DNA of 64,000 nt from the NCBI RefSeq assembly GCF_000003855.2, contig NW_003101646.1, positions 62,001 to 126,000 on the forward strand, in the 5' to 3' direction. Below the pieces are notes generated by a model. The model was given only the letters and a program-made list of their open reading frames with translations. It made no database searches and had not been told where the DNA came from. Position 1 is the first letter of the stretch, and each line of letters starts with the position of its first letter. This stretch comes from Blastomyces gilchristii SLH14081. Lineage: Eukaryota > Ascomycota > Eurotiomycetes > Onygenales > Ajellomycetaceae. Made by a program: the position numbers and the translations under genes. This document shows positions 57,148 through 64,000 of this stretch, one piece after another.

Positions 57148-59041
57148 TCACTCACGCGGTTGGTATACCTGGTTTCCCTGGCCATACGGGGAATGAGGGT
57201 AATTGGCTGGAGGATATGGCGCTGCCATCTGGCCATTGCTTGGGGGATATACCAGGCCAGCTCCAGCGGAAGCGCCGTACTGACCAGGGACCTGGCCGTC
57301 CGCAGGCTGATATCCAATGGGCGGTAGCTGAGGACGAATACCGCCAGGGTACGACGTTGACTGGGCCGCTTGTGAAGGGTCAGCCGGGGCGCTGCCATCG
57401 ACCTGCTGGTTCGCCTGTGCGGCCGCACGCTCTCGCTCCTCAGCAGCCTTGCGTTGGTTCTCTTCTTCCTTCTTACGGGCCTTCCATTCCTTTCGGATTT
57501 CTTTGAATTCTAAATTGTTTGGGAAGACAAACCCCCAAAACGCGGGGTTGGGTGGTGATGTTAGCCAAGGTTGCAGATAAAGATAGAATGAACCAACCAG
57601 ACGGGTTAGAGATAGCGCGGATGGTTCTTAGGGGTGTTGGGAAGTGTGGGCTATGGGTAGCGTCGTCTTGGCGTCGGGTATGGTTTTAGCTAACGGCGCC
57701 GTTGCGCGCTACTGCAAAGGTCTCCACGTGTGGTTTCCAGCACCCGTGGACCAGCGCAGTGTAACGCGACTAGCTCAATGCAAGGGCGAAGCTAACCACT
57801 TCAAGCATTTTGCGACCAAACAACAAACGGGAAAAAACACACAAGACCACGCGCGTCAGGGGAATAAAATAAGAGACGCGTTGTATAAATAGATAAAAAC
57901 AACAAACCTTCTGGGGTTCTTTTCGCGCCATGCGATTGCATTGTGACGTGCGCATTAAGGTGGTTTAAGGTGCCATATGCCTTTTCGCATCCATTCCAGC
58001 CACACTTGTACATTCGCTCGATTTCTTCATATCGGCGGCGGGGGCGCTTGTGCTGCTGGGCACCGGGGATTGGGACGAAGGAGTATACCTGGGAGAGAGA
58101 ATGAGTCTGTGTAGACAAATGGAATCAGATGATGTGTTCGATATTTTGCTTCGTTCGAAGGTAGTTCGTACGGCGCCACAAAACAGAGTCAAAGCAGTCA
58201 CGCACGCGCACTGCAGATAAAGGGAAGCGGAAAAGAAGGGAAAGGCAATAAAAAACAAAAAGCATTCAAACCGTACCTGTCCTGGACGAGGGCCTGCGGT
58301 CGCAGCTGGAGACGCAGAACCCACCGTTGTGCCAGGCGAACTATATGGCCCTGGCAAGCCATGTGGATGCTGTCCATATTGATGTGGTGGCCAATCTGGA
58401 CGGCCGTACATCTGTGGAGGAGGGTGACCCGGATATTGAGTCATTTCGTGACCCTGGGGATTATATGGGGAGTACGGAGGAGGATATGTGGGGCTCGATG
58501 CCGCAATTGAGGGATCTATAGGAACGGCGGTGTCAGATTTATTAATCGATGGAGCGCGCTGGTCACTCTGTTGTCCAGTTTGTAAGGGCAGAGACGGACT
58601 TGTTGCTTGAGCCATACCTGCCGCGCCGCCGGGCTGGGTATGAGGCGCGTGATGGTACTGTGGCTGACGGGTCAGGTATTCAGGATAAGGGCCAGGAGGA
58701 GGGCGAGCTGCGGGCGGAGGAGGGGCTTGAGGTTGAGGCTGCGCTTGCGCTTGATGCTGCTGTTGCTGTTGCTGTTGGGGTTGGGTTTGGGGAGGAGCGG
58801 GCGCCGGCGGGTTCAGACCGTAGTCCGGCTGGGGGGTATTGGAGGACGAAATGTTGGATGGTCGCCCTTCCGCTGGCGCAGTGTACTGAGTGGCGGGTCG
58901 GGCTTCGGGCTGCGAAGTGTACTGACCGGACGCAGCAGCAGCAGTCTGTTCTGCAGCCGGTCGTTCAGAGTGTGGCTCCGCCAATGTTGGATTCGGAGAG
59001 TGCAAACCTGGCTGCGCGTAATCAGAGGCCGGCCTGTCCAT
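57148..59041 (-). CDS. CON7: C2H2 zinc finger transcription factor CON7
   Basis: Exons are 58277-59041, 57908-58088 and 57148-57509, giving 435 residues. The signature is KRPRRRYEEIERMYKCGWNG, then CEKAYGTLNHLNAHVTMQSH, a single C2H2 finger. It is followed after the second intron by EFKEIRKEWKARKKEEE. The N-terminal half is Pro/Gln/Tyr-rich with a glutamine run, as in activation regions; the C-terminal tail is also Pro/Gly/Tyr-rich. CON7 regulates conidial morphogenesis and cell-wall genes in Magnaporthe and Fusarium and is essential or important in other moulds. Upstream of the first Met, TQESHY continues in frame to a TTTTCAG acceptor at 59060-59061, so a further 5' exon is likely. Confidence 0.92.
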
Positions 59042-62000
59042 ATAATGACTTTCTTGCGTCTGAAAATGGTAAAGATCCCTTTCTATTTCCCCCCTACAAG
59101 CAATAAGTCCTAGTCTCTCTTGCGACTAGGCAGCGAAACACTAGATGTGCACTTTTGGGGGAACTGTTTCGCTTGGCGCAACTGGAAGGAAAAAAGGTTT
59201 CCTCACAAGAACAGCAATGAACTTCTGTACGTTACGTGCTAGTGAGAGCCAGTGAGGTGTGCCTGGGCACGAAACAATCCGCGTTATTAGCTGGAGAGGC
59301 GGAGGAGGGTTAGGGAGGATAACAAGGAACAAGCTGCGGGAAGCGCGTCGGGGTGGGACGGACGGAGGTAGCTCCTGTAGGAGGCCAAAAGCAACCGAAT
59401 ACAAGAAGACCCGAAGATTGCCTGTTTGCGTTTGGTGTAGTGGCCTTAGTCGTGATGAACTACTAAGAAAAAACCGGGGAGGGAGCTAGAGATAAAGATG
59501 ACGGCGTATTTTGGAAAAGGAACGATTGAACGATGGGGGGTGAAGGTTTGCAAGTGTGTGTGGGTGTGTGTTCTCTGGGAAGTGTGGTTTTGTGCGAGTG
59601 CTTAATCGTCTTAGCCGGGACTTTAGGGGCTTCAAGCTGTACAGGCTTTAACCTTGACTGACACCACACGAGATCCGTAGGGTGCAGGCTTTGTCAAACC
59701 CAGAAGGATGAATGGTGCGAGGTACAGTAATAAGCAAAAATAAAAAGCCTCTAAATAAAGTACCAGGTGGCAGCACCGCAGCTCAGTAGGGGTTTCGGGA
59801 GTAAATAAGCGTGGTATCGTTTGGTAGAATCGCGGGGGCGATGGGAGACTACGCTGCGTACTACGAGCCGCTGGCTTGTGATGGGACAAGGAAGGTCGGT
59901 AGTGGCAGTAACTTAAAAGGCTGGTGCAGTGGTTTGGTGGTGGTTGAAGTGGATTGATGATTGGAGAGGTGATGGGGGCTAGTCTGACCAAAAAGCTGCG
60001 TTGTTCCCAGTTTGACGGGAGGAGTTAAAGTAGTAGGTTGTCGTCTGAAGTAGTGCTGGAACGAAGGTTCGATCGTGGCAAAGCGCTTGGTTTTGATCTC
60101 GGTCCAGGACTGGTGGAGCGGGAGGTCCTTGGGGAAAAAAAAAAAAAAAAAAAAAAAACAAAAAAAACAAAAAGAACGAGCCAGGTGGGAGAAACAATGC
60201 GACCTTGGGGCCCTCTGCTGCAGGATAGAATACCCGAGAAGCTGGGCGGAGTCGAGCTGGGCAATTTCCGGCGGACCAAGTAAAATGCGATAAAAAACAA
60301 GCAAATATGGTACTTCGAGTGGGTAAGCAGTTCCTCAACCCACAGCGAAAAAGTGGAGCCGGTATCAGGATTACCGGACAACAGACCGCGGTGTATTTTT
60401 CTCGTCGTTTTATTTTTTCTTGTCGCTCAGTGATAGGTTCCAGCAGCTGAGAACAGTGAGAGGCGGTCGGGTGGAGCTCGATAATATTTTAGTATTTTTA
60501 GACTGGTTGGAGACGGTGTCCCTAGGCAATCATAATAATGATGATTATTAATCCCCCTAAGTCAAGCCTACGCCCGTAGCGTGTAGTGGTGTCCTTGTTC
60601 CTGCCTCCCTGCTCCCCAAGTGTCCAGCAATCAAAAGAATAGCCCTCCTTCAACACCCAGAAAGAGCAGGAAATTCGTATCCGAGAGCAACAGAGGAGAC
60701 ACGTACGTTCCAGGATTTCCTGTCTCAGTTATCGCCACTCCCAGGAGTATCTCTGCTCCCTATTTCCCTCTTCCTTGTGATTTCCTCGAATTCGCAATCC
60801 TGGGCGTCTGAACCTTGTTCCCCAAAATTTCCAGGGGCCTGATAGGCCGAAGACGGGAGCGAGGGAGTTGTGTATTATTGGGGCCAAGAGGAGGGGTTGG
60901 TGGGCGTGCTGTGGTCCCGCTGCTTCTGCTTGTCAGGTGTCGGTACGGAGTACAAAAGGAATTATACAGGAGCGAGGGCGGGCGCCACCGATTTTCAAAG
61001 GGATACAAAATTGGGACAAAAAGATCCCCCCCAAAAGTTTAAAATAAAAATCAAAGGATGATGAGGATGGATTCCGAGCAGATAAATTAGTTTTTAAGGG
61101 ACCCACTCTCCGCCAATGTCAACCAGACGGATGTTGTCAAAATGTTACCACAATCTTCAGCAACAAACCGTGCGCAAAAAGTATTTTCTGTAGTTAATAA
61201 ATAATGACTTGTACCAGCAATAGGCCAAATGATCTTGACCCGTTCCGGCAGTGGTGGTGGGAGGTGAGGGTGTGATTCCGGTTCCTCTTCTTGCTCTTTT
61301 GCTCTCTCTTGGGTCGTGAAGCAAAGAAGCTTTTCCTCTCTGTCTGCTTCTGTTTTTCTTATTTTCTTGTTTATTGACTCCTGAAAGAATTTACGCGTTT
61401 CCACCCTGGTTGCGAAAACACCGGCCAAACGGCACGCGGAAGGGAAGGTGATTGGGGCAGAGCTTGAGAGAATAAGACAATCAGCCAGGTTTAAATCCAT
61501 CGAATTCGTCGCCCAATGACCCCCAACCCTTCGCCATGATGGACTTTTTAGGGGTGAATTTGGGCGGAGATGTCTGAGTGATGGGATGGGGGTTGATGGG
61601 GTTGAATGCGGTTGGATCAGGGGGAGCCAAGGGGGTAAAGTACTTACCAAAAGCGTGGAACTAACTGTAATAGTCGCAAGCGCTGCTTTTTAGCAAGAAT
61701 GGACTCGTGGCGATGCACCAGGGGCACAAGAAGGTTAGGGCCTTGTTCGCAGCCAAAAGCAGGACACTAAGAGCGCTTGGGAGGTTGGAGCAAGTGTTGA
61801 CTAGGATGAGAGGGGAAAGGCGCGGCAGACTAACGCGGAGTCTAAGCCCAGCTTTTGAAGCTAAGCGAGGCGACTGAGAGAGAGCGCTGTATTAGTCATG
61901 GCTGATTAAGGCGGGCACTCACCCACCTCACTGGCTGAAATCACTCATCATGTGTGTGGCGAGAGTTTAACAATGCTGGAAATATATTATTTTACAGGAT

Positions 62001-62901
62001 ATTGGTTGGGTTGCTTATTATTGATCTTACTTTGGTTTCATTCTTTCCATCATTACTAATCCGTATTATTCTCTTCGTTGGTTGTACGCGACGTCTGGCG
62101 TACGCTGTACCGTACGACAGCGTAGGCTTTTATACCTGCTCTGTTGCCCCTTTTGGAGTTTCCGGGGATTTGAGTTTAGTCGTATCGTATTATACTCGGG
62201 CTGGTATTACCCGAGTATAAAATTACAAGCTACAATACGATTCTCCGCAGAAAAGATAAGTTGAATTTAGTTAAACCCCTGTTCCCTTCCCTATTATCAA
62301 TGTTTATCTCGGTATAAAGTATGTTTACTTACTCTGTACGGACCACGATCAAGGGAGCTCTTCCCAGTGCTGGGATCTTCTCTCTTTTTTGAATGCTTAA
62401 GTGACGGTGAGCGGGGAAGAGGGAATGGAAGCACTACAGTACTCATAATGAGAGGAAATTGATGGCAATTCAGTCATGATTGTTCGCAGGAGAAGGGAGT
62501 GAGTTTGATTATTATTGATGTGACCATGTTCGTTCCTTGATTGCTCAGGGGTTGGGCCTTCCTTACTCCTATTTCTGGGCGAATTGACAAGGAGTTGAGC
62601 GCTTCTCAACTTCGAAGGAAAGTCGAAACGCGCTTCGCCGGCTCGACCAAAGATAGATGGCTTGAAAAAAACTTTCTTTTTCTCAGCTTTCTCCTCGTTC
62701 TTCTTCTTTTTTGCCTCTTGGCGTTTCATTGCAGCAATATTAGTTGTTTTCTTATGCAGATCGACCCTGTATCATAATCTATATGAAGAGAATCAGATGA
62801 TCAGCACGCATATCACCAAAACCTCAACTTCCAGCATCCTCCAAAACGAAAAAAAGAAAATAACACTAATCTTTTGGGGAAATGAAGGCGGCTCAAAAAA
62901 A

Positions 62902-62932
<31 letters not shown>

Positions 62933-64000
62933 GAAGAAAAACTGGGCACTTCGATTCAAAGAGCCTTCATGAGTCAAGGACACTGAAAAGCCCGTTCAAT
63001 AGCGCATTCAACGTGTCATAAAATGCAACTCCAGAGAGGGCTCAAGAAAGAATCACACGTGGAAAATGAATAATAATTTGTCAAGAAAAGAAGAAGAAAA
63101 CGGTGGCTTTTCCATGCTTTCTCACCTCACCTCACATGAATCCCTGATCGCCTGGCCAAGTGGTCATTCCACCACGATGGGAAAAAAAAAAATGAAAATG
63201 AAAAATGGCAGTGGAAAGCATTTCTGACTGGAATTTGGAATTGGTTTGTTCGCGTAATATTTCCGTATCCAGGTCAGAAAGAAACAAAATTCTTCTCCCC
63301 TGGGATAGCTTTGCCACATTCTTCTCATATGTAGTATTTTCAGTCTCAGGAGTTAACGACCAAGTTCGGTCATGGTTGAAAATAGCTTCTTGTTCTTGCA
63401 GCAAAAATAATGCTATGGTGCTGGTGTTGTGACCGGCGGCGGGCACCATGCCTAACAAGCTTCTCTAGCTTGATCTCAAAATCAAAATAGGAAAAGAATA
63501 GAGGACAACGGACGATGGTGCGTGTTTCCCCTCCTCCCTCCCCTTGACCTTGACCTGGTGGGCGGTGGCCAGGAGAAATGGGCGACGGAACTTGGGCCCG
63601 CCCTTCTGATTCGAACGCTAACTGCGCTCTGTTTAATGATTTCAGACGCTAGAAGCTTATGGACGAAATTGGCCCTTGCCTCGACATGGGGCAAAATACG
63701 CCGGCGTCTTTCTCGTATTTTCCCTCACAAGTACCTATTTTGGATTTTTTTTAGCTTTTCGTTTTATCATTTTCTCCTTCCTCTTTTCTACCGATTTGCT
63801 TTTTTTGCATTTATTTATTTTGCCGATATCGCTTGGGGCGCCCATTCGGTAAAATGCCAGAGTTACAACAAGAGGCACTGCTGCTGCATGTCACCCCACT
63901 CATACGGGGGGTGGAAATGAAGAGCAGAAGTGCCGACATGCTCCGCAGTGACCCATGATTTGTTTGGAGAGGCTCACAAGGGCTGGAAGAATTGTGTTAC
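59042..64000. other. Long region upstream of CON7 without a recognised gene
   Basis: Nearly 5 kb. It should hold the CON7 promoter and probably a long, spliced leader. It contains an A run at about 60136-60157, a copy of GTACGGAGTAC at 60943-60953, the hairpin at 62190-62220, an A run at about 62897-62920, and CT-rich DNA. The longest open frame (61087-61650, minus, 187 codons) has a Pro-rich start and an acidic middle but no similarity I know. I would not call it a gene from sequence alone. Confidence 0.45.
62190..62220. repeat. Perfect 11-bp inverted repeat with a 9-nt loop
   Basis: TTATACTCGGG and CCCGAGTATAA face each other across CTGGTATTA. Outside the stem, ATCGTAT (from about 62184) and ATACGAT (about 62237) extend the symmetry after a gap. 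Confidence 0.85.

Noticed and set aside
63522..63920. 132-codon plus-strand frame near the right edge as a membrane protein gene
   Set aside because: It needs a non-ATG start. Its hydrophobic part comes from a T-rich tract, and it has no recognisable family pattern.

Overview
The window is nuclear DNA of a filamentous ascomycete. Genes are short-intron (about 45-100 nt, GT...AG, CTAAC-like branch sites), codons are fungal, and several encoded proteins are typical of Eurotiomycetes. These include a CON7-type zinc finger factor, an SCH9 kinase with a C2 domain, mannitol-1-phosphate dehydrogenase and complex I 29.9 kDa. Gene-rich DNA interrupted by an AT-rich block of mutated retrotransposons suggests Onygenales, perhaps Ajellomycetaceae. 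That placement is inference, since no database search was possible.

Layout. 0-14 kb is a housekeeping block: an ER thioredoxin/PDI-family protein (-, runs off the left edge), a complex I NDUFA5-type subunit (+), beta'-COP/SEC27 (+), SCH9 (-) and ADA2 (+, divergent from SCH9). 15-25 kb holds four less conserved genes: a crotonase, a protein with a duplicated internal module, an FHA-kinase, and a cysteine-rich single-pass membrane protein. Each carries an apparent reading-frame break (2-bp loss, 7-bp tandem duplication, 5-bp tandem duplication, 1-bp gain). 26.4-28.0 kb is an intact disordered protein of unknown function.

29.29-42.25 kb is a nested retrotransposon pair. A Ty1/Copia element lies on the minus strand (95-bp LTRs, TATAC target duplication). 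It is split by a Ty3/Gypsy chromodomain element on the plus strand (258-bp LTRs, GCAGC target duplication). Both are heavily mutated by C-to-T/G-to-A transitions. CC, GG and CG are almost absent inside, while CA/TG and CT/AG remain common. The two Gypsy LTRs differ at about 29 sites by my hand alignment, all transitions, mostly at CpC and CpG and less often at CpA. This is a repeat-induced-point-mutation-like signature with a context unlike the classic Neurospora CpA preference.

43-64 kb returns to conserved genes: mannitol-1-phosphate dehydrogenase (-), a mitochondrial PPR protein (-), ATS1/KTI13 (+), RAD9 of the 9-1-1 clamp (-) and CON7 (-). Long intergenic stretches separate them (3.6 kb upstream of the mannitol gene, 5 kb upstream of CON7). 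Homopolymer runs are frequent, including inside introns of SCH9 and RAD9. I see no gene cluster acting in one pathway; the housekeeping genes act separately (secretion, respiration, TOR/nutrient signalling, SAGA acetylation, DNA-damage checkpoint). I saw no rRNA, tRNA or CRISPR array by eye.
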